DNA of 64,000 nt from Kitagawia praeruptora (Eukaryota > Streptophyta > Magnoliopsida > Apiales > Apiaceae), in the NCBI GenBank assembly GCA_037693485.1, contig CM075348.1, forward strand, positions 30,436,501 to 30,500,500. The letters run 5' to 3'. The position numbers were made by a program, and so were the translations under genes. Each line of letters starts with the position of its first letter. Position 1 is the stretch's first letter. Below, piece by piece: positions 46,144-57,274 of the stretch. The notes beneath the pieces were generated by a model, which made no database searches, had not been told where the DNA came from, and was given only the letters and a program-made list of their open reading frames with translations.

Positions 46144-49100
46144 TTACTTCTGGTTGCTGGTACTCTTCTTTTTCAATAAGCTTCCGAATTTGTGGAGCAA
46201 TGGCTTCTTCTTCTTGTGACTTTGTTCCTTTGTTGGTGGTGAGCTTCCACCATTCTCTGGATGTACTGTCGAAGGATCTTCCTTTGATGAAAATCCGTTA
46301 TTCTGGTCCAAGCTATCATTCTCTGTCTTTGAGTCGACTTCCTCAACGGATTCCTTATCTGTTGCCTCCAGAAAATCCTTATCTTCAATCTTGCCGCTTT
46401 CCCACATTTTAGATTCAACTTCCGCTGAATCATAATCGTCCTTTTCTTTGCTCTCATTCTCTTTGGGCTTTCCGTTTACGTCTGTAGTTTCAACTGTCTT
46501 GACATCCATTTTGTTGCTCTCTGTAAAAGGAATTTCCTTTACAAGTTCCTGAAGGTGTGGGATCTCTGCTTTGGTACTTTCTTCCTTTTGATCGCCATTA
46601 TGTTCGGAGAACTCTACTATTTTGGGTACCATATCACAATCTTTTTCACTGTCTCTAAGTTCCACACTGTCCTCAGCTTGTTTTCTCATTGTAGCTTCCT
46701 CAAGCAACTCCGACAATTCCTTGACCTTTATCATAGACGCAGATTCTTTACACCGAAGCTCCGCATTCTCTTGAATAACACTCTGCAGTTCGTTTTCTTT
46801 GTCCAGTAAACTTTCTTTCAGTTTCATGCTTTCAGATTTTGCTTCCCCAAGAACTTCCTTCAAATAGTCTATCTCGGATTCGGCTTCCGCTAGGGTATTC
46901 TTTAGCCGAGCTTCTTCTTCCTTCCCTGCAGAAGCTTCACACTCAGCTTCTTTAAGTGAATTAACCAGTTTGCTATGTTCTTTTTTCATTGAAGAGCATT
47001 CTTCTTCGGATTTATTAACACAATCCATTAAATGAAGCTCTCTCTGTTCCCTCTCAGCCTTGGCAATCTGCTGATTATGCTCGGTTTGTTGGATCAAATT
47101 AGTTAGAACATCAATCTCATGCTTAGAATCATCTAGCATACCCTCATACTTCTCATTTGATGCTCTCAAAACCAGATTTAAGTTTTCCACTTGGGTTTCT
47201 AGATTTTGAAGCTCGTCTTCACTAGATAATAGTTTCTGTTTGGCTTCTCTTGCTTCTGAAGAAGCTTCATGTAATGCTGAAGCAAGACTCTCCATCGCTT
47301 TCTTACTTTTCTCTTCTTCTGTCCTGAAAGTTTCCAACTCATTTATGAGTTTGTTTTTCTCATCTAGTAGAGTCTGAACACTTTCAGCAGCAAACTTTTC
47401 ATTGTTTAAAGCCTGATTTTTTTCATCCTTTAAAGTATCGAGCTCATACTTAAGAGATTTAACCTTCTGTGCCATCTCAGAAGCTTGTTCCTTGGCCATG
47501 TAAAGACTACGCTCTGAAATCTCGAGATCAGCTCTCTGTGATCCTATGGACATTTCCAGTAACCCCACTTTTTCTTTAAGAGAAGCAATTTCAGATTCTG
47601 CATCATGCAACGAATCATTACTTTCCTCTAGTTGTTTCATGATGGAGTTCAAAGACTCTGATGCAGATTTTTCCAGATGGTTTGCTTTCTCAGCATGAAT
47701 CTCTAATTCTCCAACCCTTTTTTGCCACTCTTCTAGTAGATTATGTGAATAAGATTCAGCAAGTCTTGCAGCCTCCAGCTCTACACTAAGTTTCTCTAGT
47801 TCAGCTTCATTCTCCACTGCCTTCTTCTGCTGATCGTTAGCTTTCTCTAGTTGTTGTTTCAATTTATCTACCTCTGATTTAAGCTCCAGCACAATATTTT
47901 TGTAATTGCTAGCCTCCAGTTCACAATCTTTTACTTTCCCATGTGCACAAGCTTCAGCAATTTTTGCAGTCTCCAGCTCAACATTAAGTTGAGCTACAGC
48001 AATCTCTGTTTTTGCCAGCTTCTCCTTATAATTATCTGCTTTCTGAAGTTCTTGTTTCAATGTCTCTATCTCTGAACTGAGCTCCATCACCATTTTGCTG
48101 TAATTATTAGCCTCTGATTCAAAATCTTTTGCTCTGTCTAGCTCTTGTTTTAATGTCTCTACATCTGATTTCAGCTCCAAGACTATATTGTCTTTATTGT
48201 TAGCCTCAGACGTGTTCCTGCATTCCAGCAAAGCTTTCAACCGGGACAACTCAGCTGCCATAATCTCTACCTTCTCCACATGTATCTCAGCAATCTGAGT
48301 TGCTTCATCAGCATGGGAAAGCGCCTGATTTTTTGCATCAGAAGTCCTGGCTAGTTCTAGCTTCACCTTCTGGAGCTCCAGATTGGCAGCGAGAAGAGCA
48401 GAAACATCCAATGCATGTTGGTTCCTCACATCTTCAAGTTCCATCTGCCACTCTTCTTCCTTTTTTTGATTTGCATCAATACCCGCCTGTTCCATTTCAA
48501 CAGTACGAAACTTCTCAATTTCCGATTCCTCCTCTGCTCGCTTTTGAGCAACCAAAGCCTCTGTAAGTTTCCCATTAGCTTCCTCTGCTAACTTCTGAGC
48601 TTCTCTCAACTCACCAATTGCTTTCTCTTTCTCTTTCTCTACCTCAGCTAACTTCACTTTTGCCTTTTTTAAGTCTTCCTGAACAAGATTTAGTTGAACT
48701 TGTAGCTCCGATCCCTTTGACAGCCGTGCCGGTTGCTTCTACAAATTTGAAGTTAATATAAAATTCAAAATCGAATCACATACCAATTTCACAAGATCCA
48801 ATGTAGCTACTACACTTGCAAGAAACTATATTTGACATTGCTATAATTCCTTAAATAGACTTACGCCACATATGTAAAGTAACCTCACTGATAATCTGAA
48901 TGCAATTGTCTATCCCTATTGATAATCACCGAGTATAATTAAAAAATCAAAAGGGAAATTAGTAAGAACTTACATCAGGAGTAATGCTGAGTTTTGGAGA
49001 TCGCCGATCCACCGAGGGCTTTGAAGTAACAGATCTTGGAGACCGATCAATGGAGAGGCGCGAACTTTGCAAGGGAGATGGCGAATCAGTCTCGGATTTC

Positions 49101-49794
49101 GCAATTCCCCTGCTCAATTTAGGAATCCTAGGAGTTGCTGGAGATACTTTGTTGTTGTTTACATTAGATGCTTTATTAGTTGGAGTTAAATCAGAGGCTT
49201 TGTTATTGGGAGTTTCTGTGGATGCCTTACTGTTGGGAGTTTCGACTATAGTAGATTTGTTCAAGTTCAACCTGTCAATCATGATCACATCAACAAAATA
49301 CAAAATCTATTCAAAACAAACAATGCAAGATCTATACTCACAATCCATGTAATTACTAAATAAGCAGAGACTGCAAATAGTTCCTCTTTTTTTTTTTCCA
49401 AAAATCTATCCTAAAGGTGGAAACTTTATTAGGAATTTGACACCAAAATACAATGTATAACACTTGAAACTGAGTCAAAATAATCCAATTAGCTAGATCC
49501 ACACTATAAAAATAAAAAAAGCACAATTTAGAACACAATTCACTACAAGGGTCATCAAGATTAAGCAGAAGAATGATCAAATTCAAAACCCATTGCATAA
49601 AATCATGCACAATAGCATCAAGATCAACAATTTAACATAAATCAAAGAAAAAGATCCTACCCACAAAACAGAAAATGCACAGAAACTAGTAAACAAAACA
49701 AACCAAAATGACAAATTAGAAAAAGAAAAAAAACACAAACTTTAAAATGCAGATCAGGAGAAAGAGAGAAAATTTACTTGGATTTAGTAGCCAT
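46144..49794 (-). CDS. WEB-family coiled-coil protein (WEB1 of this window; At3g02930/At5g16730 type)
   Basis: Three exons on the minus strand: 49794-49778 (MATKSK), 49271-48974 and 48738-46144, joining in frame to 969 residues with GT-AG introns. Residues 7-105 are Ser/Thr/Pro-rich and basic (SPATPRIPKLSRG, SSRLSIDRSPRSVTSKP), typical of the disordered head of this family. Residues about 106-785 are an almost continuous coiled coil beginning RLSKGSELQVQLNLVQEDLK, with diverged internal repeats of about 75 residues (LELKSEV-KLKQQLEKA, VELEAARLAES). Then come an acidic linker and a basic tail KKKKPLLHKFGSLLKKKS. WEB proteins act in chloroplast photorelocation or related cytoplasmic movement; for this subgroup the role is known mainly by homology. 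It is a tandem paralogue of the gene at 59429-63640. Confidence 0.93.
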
Positions 49795-49848
49795 GACTGC
49801 AGTGGAGAGGAGCAAGTGTAGCAGTTGATTAAAATAGTAACAGCAGTG

Positions 49849-49862
49849 ATATATATTTATAT
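49849..49862 (-). promoter_or_regulatory. Candidate TATA box of WEB1
   Basis: On the minus strand, ATTATATAAATATA lies about 55-70 bases before the ATG at 49794, consistent with a short 5' UTR. Based on position and motif only. Confidence 0.35.
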
Positions 49863-50315
49863 AATTATGTAATAATATTGACAGACATTTTCATTAATTT
49901 TGAAAGACAATGTAAGCCCAAGAAACTTTCTTGTGGGTGGTTTCACTTTTATATATAAGTGATCAGAGTATATATGTATGTATAGGTAGAAGGTAGTAAT
50001 AGTGTACATACATATGAAGTTTGGTGTTCTTTCTTGTTTTAAGAGTGTAACTGTAGACCACCACAACACTTTAAAGTGCCCTGTTTGCTGTGTCTGTGTC
50101 CCTATCAACTTTAGTTGCAGAAGCAATGATTGTACCATACTACCCTCCAAGATTTGTTTGTTTTGATTTTTTTTATTTTTTTTTGGTTTTTAGAGTTTTT
50201 ATAGGGGTAGAAATTAGAATAAAATTTATTGTTTGAACAGTCTGAGACACTGAGAAAAAGGGGTGGTGTCAATGTGTCATAAGGTAAGTTTGTGCAGAAG
50301 GGTAGTGAAATAAAG
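49863..50315. other. WEB1 upstream region
   Basis: Probable promoter of WEB1. No other gene recognised; the right edge is set by a MITE at 50316. Confidence 0.5.
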
Positions 50316-50602
50316 TACTCCCTCTGTCCCGTTAGGTTCTTAACATGGAGATTGGGCACGGAAACCAAGGATAATAGATATAATATTGTTAAAATAAATG
50401 AAGTAGTGAGTGTAATAGTATTTTTATTATTAAAATAAGTAAAATAATGGGTTTAATAGTGTAAAGTGTTGAAAAAGTGGAGTGAAGTAGTAGATGTAAT
50501 AATGTATTTTATTGTTAAAAGTTACTATTTTTAATAATGTAAAAAATTAGTGGAACGTCCCAAAAAAGAAATTGTAAAAAAATGGATGGAACATAGGGAA
50601 TA
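50316..50602. mobile_element. Stowaway-type MITE, family A copy 2
   Basis: Left end TACTCCCTCTGTCCCGTTAG; right end GGATGGAACATAGGGAATA, decayed relative to the left. The interior matches 3584-3870 along its length (for example TAATGTATTTTATTGTTAAA). It is about 0.5 kb upstream of WEB1. Confidence 0.85.
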
Positions 50603-50684
50603 TGAGCAAAGACAGAACTTGAAAAGACAATTAGCCAAGCCTCATTTACTTGCATCAACAGTGTTATGACAAGAGAATAATGGA

Positions 50685-50943
50685 TATTTCCTCCGTGTCA
50701 TAAAACTCTTCTAGTTTAAAATATTGGGAATGTTCATAACATGAGAAAAATTATTAATTTACGTTTAATTTATAAGACCAAATATAGTCATGAGTGATCT
50801 TGTTGGATTCGTATTTATGATTACTTTAATATAGTGAAGTTTTTAGACTTAAAACTAATACGAAATTAAAGATATTAACGATTAAAAGTATTGGCAAACA
50901 TGTCCAAGGAAATTGGGATGAATTTTTTGGGACAGAGGAAGTA
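50685..50943. mobile_element. Stowaway-like MITE, family B copy 1
   Basis: Left end TATTTCCTCCGTGTCATAAA; right end TTTTGGGACAGAGGAAGTA. The interior is the reverse complement of the element at 58352-58611 (shared phrases GATCTTGTTGGATTCGTAT and TTTAGACTTAAAACTAATAC, diverged). Confidence 0.8.
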
Positions 50944-51048
50944 ATATTTTGACAACCAAACATTTGGGAATTGTTTCGGATAAAACTGTTTTTGAAACGG
51001 TTCTTAAATGTTTTGTTGTCAAAATAATATTGGTTATTCTTTCATTGA

Positions 51049-51050
<2 letters not shown>

Positions 51051-51088
<38 letters not shown>
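51051..51088. repeat. (TA)n microsatellite, left edge of fold-back cluster
   Basis: A run of TA dinucleotides. Equivalent tracts lie at 51450-51464, 51843-51877 and 52240-52299, separating three fold-back elements. Confidence 0.95.
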
Positions 51089-51090
<2 letters not shown>

Positions 51091-51449
51091 CTAGTGGTCA
51101 AATAGAAACCAATCTTAGAATAGAAACTAGAAACCAACACTAAATAAATTATATTTCATTCATTCTAATGGCCCCGCCAGGGGCACCTTCACAAAAAGTG
51201 TTTAAAATTAATGGCTCCATCCACAAAAAAAAAAAAAAAAAAAAATACTGTTCACGCTGACGTCACTGCCACGTCAGCAGTGAACAGTAATTTTTTTTTT
51301 TTTTTTTTTTTTGCTGGATGGAGCCAAGAATATTATGAACTTTTTGTATTGGGGTACCCCTAATTTGGTCATTAGATTAGCTTGAAATATTTAATTTATG
51401 TTTAGTTTCTAGTTTCTATTCTAATTTAGTTTCTATTAGAACAAGACCC
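51089..51449. mobile_element. Fold-back element E1 in (TA)n
   Basis: Inverted arms include GGCTAGTGGTCAAATAGAAA at the left and TTTCTATTAGAACAAGACC at the right (related, not identical), then GGCCCCGCCAGGGGCACC against GGGGTACCCC. Poly-A and poly-T arms flank a central near-palindrome TACTGTTCACGCTGACGTCA ... CAGTGAACAGTA at 51246-51289. It is the same family as E3 but in opposite orientation. Non-coding. Confidence 0.8.
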
Positions 51450-51464
51450 TATATATATATATAT

Positions 51465-51840
51465 ATGGGTTGGACTCCATAGCAAACACCTTATATAACA
51501 AACAATAAAGAACACCTCATATCTAATAGATCCATTGCCCCTGGTGGGGTCACCCAATACAAAAAGTTCTTATTTTTTTTACCCTCTATCCATCAATCAT
51601 CTCAAAAAAAAAAAAAAAAATTAAAAAGTTACTGTTCATGATGATGACGTCATCAGTGACGTCATCATGAACAGTAAATATTTTTTTAGTTTTTTTTTTA
51701 ATTTTTTTTTGCTGGCTTGATAGAGGGTAAAAAAATAATAACTTTTTGTATTGGGTGCCCCTGGCGGGGCCAAAGGATCTAATAGATCTAAGGTGTTCTT
51801 TGTTGTTTGTTATATAAGAGTGTTCTTTATGGAGCAAAGG

Positions 51841-51842
<2 letters not shown>
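51465..51842. mobile_element. Fold-back element E2 in (TA)n
   Basis: The ends GGGTTGGACTCCATAGCAAA and GGAGCAAAGGCC are loosely inverted. Inner arms repeat ATCTAATAGATC, CCCCTGG(C/T)GGGGCC and ACAAAAAGTT. The centre at 51629-51676 is a perfect or near-perfect palindrome with two TGACGTCA sites between TACTGTTCATGA arms. Different outer ends from E1/E3, same core design. Confidence 0.8.
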
Positions 51843-51877
<35 letters not shown>

Positions 51878-51879
<2 letters not shown>

Positions 51880-52237
51880 TCTTGTTCTAATAGAAACTAA
51901 CTTAGAATAGAAACTAAACCTAAATTAAATATTTCAAGCCAATCTAATGACCAAATTAGGGGTACTCCAATACAAAAAACGTTTAAAATTATTGGCTCTA
52001 TTCAACAAAAATATAAAAAAAAAAAATTAAAAAAAAAGTTACTGTTCACATGATGACGTGGCACGTGAACAGTAACTTTTTTTTAATTTTTTTTATATTT
52101 TTGTTGAATAGAGCCAAGAATTTTATAAGTTTTTTGTGAAGGTGCCCCTAGCGGGGCCATTAAAATAAATGAAATATAATTTATTTAGTGTAGGTTTCCA
52201 GTTTCTATTCTAAGGTTTGTTTCTATTTGAACGCTAG

Positions 52238-52239
<2 letters not shown>
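51878..52239. mobile_element. Fold-back element E3 in (TA)n
   Basis: The left end GGTCTTGTTCTAATAGAAAC is the reverse complement of the E1 right end, and the right end matches the inverted E1 left end. The central palindrome TACTGTTCACATGATGACGT ... ACGTGAACAGTA lies at 52039-52076. Bounded by (TA)n on both sides. Confidence 0.8.
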
Positions 52240-52300
<61 letters not shown>

Positions 52301-52374
52301 CAAATAAAATTGTGTTATTTGACAACATTTTTGGGTACATTTCGAGTTATGTAACATTATTCAAATAAAATATA

Positions 52375-53314
52375 CTAGCCTATAACCCGTGCGATACACG
52401 GTTGCTTGTAAACTTTTTAATTGTATTTCATTAAAATTTTAAGTTGTATACATGTTTTTATTATTAAAATATTTTTTGAATTTTATAAATTTCATGAAAA
52501 TAAATGTTATTCTAATTACGTATTTTAATTATTACTAAAAAAGAGTACCAAACCAAATATACCCTATTTCGCTTATAATAGTATAGTATAGATATATAAA
52601 AATATTATATAAAAGTAGTTTTTTTTAACATTTTAAATATTTTTATCTTAATATTTTTATTTGATTGTTTATAATTTTAATATTTGCTAATTAATTAGTA
52701 ATAATATAAATTATAAAAGATAATAAAATATGATTATTGGTTTTTGATATAACTGATAGTCTTTTTTTTAATATAAAACAAACCATTATATCTTTCAAAA
52801 CTCCAAAATTTCGAAATGATCTTTTCTAATAATTAATTATTTTTTAATTTTTTTTGTGACAAAATTAATTTTAATGCTGATTACAAAAATGACAAACTAC
52901 TTGACGTCTTGACGACTTGTTTGTTGTAGAAAGGACTCTCATGGGCTTTGCCGTGTGCGTGTGTGTTTTTTTTTTGAATTTTATTAATAATAGAGATTTA
53001 ACCAAATCAAAAGAGTGACCAAAAAAAGAGTACCAAAAAAGAGTGACAAAAAAAAGAGTACCAAACCAAATATACCCTATTTCGCTTATAATAGTATAGT
53101 ATAGATAGATAGGCGTATGTTTCTTTAATAATTAATAATAAAGATTTAATGTATTTAAAGAGAGTGATTACCGTGTGTGTTTTTTTGAATTTTATTAATA
53201 ATAGAGATTTAACCAAATCAAAGAGTGACCAAAAAAAGAGTACCAAAAAAGAGTGATAAAAAAAGAGTACCAAACCAAATATACCCTGTTTTGCTTATAA
53301 TAGTATAGTATAGA
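52375..53314 (-). mobile_element. Helitron-like element with three stacked 5' ends (minus orientation)
   Basis: On the minus strand the 3' end has CCGTGTATCGCACGG followed by GTTATAGG and CTAG (52378-52375), then T. The phrase TCTATACTATACTATTATAA (candidate 5' end, preceded by A) occurs three times: ending at 52592, 53105 and 53314 in + coordinates, each preceded by the same AAAGAGTACCAAACCAAATA block. So either one element of 218 bp or longer versions of 731 and 940 bp are present. Non-coding. Confidence 0.55.
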
Positions 53315-53448
53315 TGCAAATCTTGTCCTGTTCGTATAAGATTTTATTTGAGTACTAAATTAAAATATGGGAGTACATCTTTTACTAAATTATTAGGATC
53401 TATCTCCGGTTAAAATAACAATAAATACTAAAAAGTGTATTTTTTTTT

Positions 53449-53960
53449 TTTGACGAATAAGAAGATTTTATTAATACTTAAACATTGAAACTCATCCGGG
53501 ATAAACCCTCAAACTGTCAACTACAACCTGATTGTGAAATAAAAAACGAGCTAAACAAATAACCGTTTCGCTTTTAGATTGCTTAACACATAGAATATAA
53601 ATATTCTTAAAAATAAAAATGATTACAAAGATTTCCCGAGCAATCCAGTCGACACCAACAATCCTAAAAATAGTAGCATCACAATTGACCTGCACACATA
53701 AAAAAATCGGTGATAATCCACAATTCATACCCATCAGTTACACCAACTGAGGTTGGGGGTACAGATGCCCCATATATTGAATAAGGTGAGCTATCGCGAT
53801 AATCACCATCATTCCAGATTCGAAGTGGGCTTCCCAGATCTCCCAATACACCATAGAAATCATTCTTAAAATTCTTAAAATAACACGATAATAAACTAAA
53901 CGCAATAAAAACACTCTAAAAGGAGACACAAATCACTCCAAAAGAAGAGACATAAAACAC
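53449..53960 (-). pseudogene. LINE-like 3' remnant with RNase H-like residues
   Basis: On the + strand a T tract followed by GACGAATAAGAAG at 53449 looks like the reverse of a LINE poly(A) end. The minus-strand frame 53734-53492 begins near VQVNCDATIF and contains GVDWIARE, resembling the start of the RNase H domain of plant non-LTR elements (VNCDGA ... GVGWIARD). It is very short and degenerate, so the assignment is tentative. Confidence 0.35.
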
Positions 53961-54806
53961 CTAAAAAAATGGATGCAAGAATCAAAAATCTCATCCAAAG
54001 ATGAAGATTATTGAAAATTATTAAAGAAAAAATCAAAAAAAAAAAAAGTTAAGAGAAAGGAGAAGATGGATCTCTAACGATGGCTATGATTGGAATAGAG
54101 GGGGAGAGGATGCGATGGATGAGAAGAGAGATGGAAAAGAGAGGGAATCGACTCGGAGCTAGAAATTCGAATTTGTGGGGACGATTTTTTTTCTTCATCT
54201 TAATAAATAATTTATTAAAATAATTTATTATTAAATAAAATAAAAACTATTATTAATATTTTTTAATTTATGAATATACTTAAATTCAACTATTAAAATT
54301 CAAAATTATGATAAATATCGAAAATTTTATCACTATATTCATAAAATTTATATAAATTTGAGGGAGCGAAATCAAAGTGTTATAATATTTTAACATTAAA
54401 AATATGAATTTTTAATTTTTTTTCAAAAATTTTAATACTAATTTCATGATTGTACGAGATTTTGGAGTGACGGTCGCCCCTACGTACCATCCCTTCCCTC
54501 CGTCCCTGCTCATTAGGGTTTCGAGAGAGATGTATATAACATGTATGTTGTTTATTATTTAAAGTGTACATATTGTTAAAAGTAAACACGTTTCTTTTCA
54601 AAGAGTATACCTGTTACCTTCACCTAAAAAGTCTATATTGTTTGCATTTATTTGTTTTTTTTTCACAACCTTCACCTGAAAAGTCTATATTCTTTGTATT
54701 TATTTGTTTTTTTTTCTTGTGAAGGAATTTGATTTTCTTTTCTTCTTTCAGCACAAGTTGCATTGTGCCATTCCAAGAAATCAAACATGATAAAATTGTA
54801 ACTTTT
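53961..54806. other. Intergenic with a short tandem duplication
   Basis: No gene recognised. At about 54613-54718 a unit of 50-54 bp is duplicated (ACCTTCACCTAAAAAGTCTA and ACCTTCACCTGAAAAGTCTA, each followed by TATTTATTTG and a T tract). Confidence 0.6.
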
Positions 54807-55102
54807 TGTTGAGATATAGTCCAGCTAATGTCCAGCTCATACACTTGCCACATCATTTAGCATTCTGTTATGTCTGTTATGTAGCTAGCAACTCTAGCTT
54901 GTATAGCTTGTATATAAATAGTTCATTCACCATTCTGTTAGAGTAACAAACCATTCACAATGTAGTTCCTTAAGTCTCTCTCTAATATCTCTCTCTCTCA
55001 AAATGTAATTTCTGTTTTGTCATAGTTCTGTAAATACAAGTTTTATCAATGAAGATTTATGTTGTTCTTCATCTTATCCGCTGCATATTCTGAAAGTTTA
55101 CA
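54807..55102 (+). repeat. 5' LTR of the copia-like element
   Basis: Contains TATATAAATAG near 54909-54919 as TATA-like box and (CT)n near 54974-54998. Confidence 0.93.
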
Positions 55103-56973
55103 TGGTATCAGAGCAGAATCAACCTGGTTCGCTTCGTTCTCGCTTCATTCTCGTTGATAGTTTGTTCATTCTGCGTTATCGATCATCTCGAATCATGATT
55201 CGCCTAAACATCTTGATTATCAGGTGATTTCGATCTATTTTGTTGTTTTCTTCGTCGATTTTCTTCGAATTGAAATCTTGCTTATTTTTTTTTAGATCTT
55301 GTTCAGATCTTGTTTCTGCAAGTTGTTGATACTGTTCTTGTTTGTGAGTTTTCTTGATTTGTTTACATATACATCATTCGTGTATGTATATCTTTCTGTC
55401 ATCTTCAAACAAATTTCTTATATCTGACTTGAATCCTTCGTGATTACAAGTATTTTGATCTCTCTGTGTATATTCTTTGTTCCGACGATCGCGATCACAT
55501 CGTAATCGCACTCGTGTTATGTCCATATTGTTATTTTTTTGTTTCTTAATCTCGGTTAGTGTCACCGAGTTTATGTTTTTGTGATGTGTTCTTGCTTCGT
55601 GAGCGATTCATTCATCTTGTTCGTAACAAACATCTTAGCGCAGATCAGGTGTTTGATATTTGTTCCGAGTTAATTTCTAAATCAACCTTGCTGTGTTTGA
55701 GCTTCAACTTGCTATGTTTGGGTAATTACTGGAAAGTAACATACCAGTTGCTACGTGTTTACTACTTCTGATACATTGTCCAGCTGTTTCCTGGTTGTGA
55801 AATGTTCTAAGCCTCTGATGTGTTTTTTTGTGATCCACAATTGGATCATACTTCCTGATTTTTTAACTAAGCCTACTTTGTTAGGTTCTTAAACTGAATT
55901 CTGAATTTGATGATTACTTTGTAATCATTTTTCTGATATGGCCGTTCGAGTCAAGATGTGGCTCTGCGAGGTCATAATTTCTAAGCTCCATTGGTGAGTT
56001 CTAAGCCTCTTTGTAGGTTCTGATTTGGTTCTGATTGTTGTCCATATTTTTGGCAACAAATTCTGATTTGTTTGCTGAGATTGCTGCATTGACAACCTTC
56101 TAAAATCCTTGTGGATTTCTGATTGTAAACTCTTTCTGTGAGGTCCTTTTTATTTTCTGAATTTGTGGCTTTATCATGAGATTGTAATCTACTACTTGCA
56201 AGTTTTGATGATAGCTCTCAGAAAATGGCTTTTACTGGTGTTGCATTTGTTGCTGGTCTATGTTGCCTACCTGCTGAGTTACTGAATTACTGAAGTACTG
56301 AAAGTTGATGTCCTGTACTGAATTGTTGTTGCTGCATTTTTTGTTGGTCCAATGTGATCCCTGGTGCTGGCAATATTGATGCTCCTTGTGAGCTTGTTTG
56401 CCTCTAGTATTGGCTTGTGCTACAAAGAAGTTGTGCTACATCTACCAACAAAGTTGCTGTCAAGAGCAAAGTTGCTGTCAAAGTTTCATGAATTGTAAAC
56501 TCTATTTCTGATGAAGACTAAAGTCGTGCTACTCCTGATAAACTGAATTCTGGTTCCTATTTTCATTTGAAGACACAAATCCTGATCATCATCCTGACCA
56601 TATCCTGATCATACTCCTGGTGACAAGTTGCTGTGTTGGTTTTCGAGTGTTGTCAAGAAGTTCAAACATGTGGCAAGTCCAGCTAATGTTGTTCTTGGTG
56701 AAAGTTACTGTCAAGACCTTGTTGTCAGGATGTTGTTGTCAACAAGTTTACTGTCAAGCGACGTGTTGTTTACTGTGCATTCCAGTTTCAAGTTGGATGC
56801 ATCTGCATCAAAGTTCATCAATCACCTACCAAGCTCATCATACTAAGTTGCATTCAAATTCAAATTTGCTGCTGTTGGTTGAGCTCTTCAAAGTGCAGTC
56901 AATTTTTCTGTTCTTCCAGATTGTCCAAGTTGCAGGTTTTCGCTTCCTCTCCCACCTCCAACTTGAGGGGGGA

Positions 56974-57269
56974 TGTTGAGATATAGTCCAGCTAATGTCC
57001 AGCTCATACACTTGCCACATCATTTAGCATTCTGTTATGTCTGTTATGTAGCTAGCAACTCTAGCTTGTATAGCTTGTATATAAATAGTTCATTCACCAT
57101 TCTGTTAGAGTAACAAACCATTCACAATGTAGTTCCTTAAGTCTCTCTCTAATATCTCTCTCTCTCAAAATGTAATTTCTGTTTTGTCATAGTTCTGTAA
57201 ATATAAGTTTTATCAATGAAGATTTATGTTGTTCTTCATCTTATCCGCTGCATATTCTGAAAGTTTACA
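56974..57269 (+). repeat. 3' LTR of the copia-like element
   Basis: Essentially identical to 54807-55102. Confidence 0.93.
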
Positions 57270-57274
57270 CTTTT

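Larger units (their letters stand above)
54807..57269 (+). mobile_element. 2.5-kb non-autonomous copia-like LTR element, very recent
   Basis: LTRs 54807-55102 and 56974-57269 are each 296 bp (TGTTGAGATATAG to AGTTTACA) and by eye differ at one base (C/T in GTAAATA[C/T]AAG). The flanking duplication is CTTTT (54802-54806 and 57270-57274). The primer-binding site TGGTATCAGAGC follows the first LTR, and the polypurine tract CTTGAGGGGGGA precedes the second. The 1.87-kb interior has no gag or pol frame. It must have been mobilised by an autonomous relative. Confidence 0.93.
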
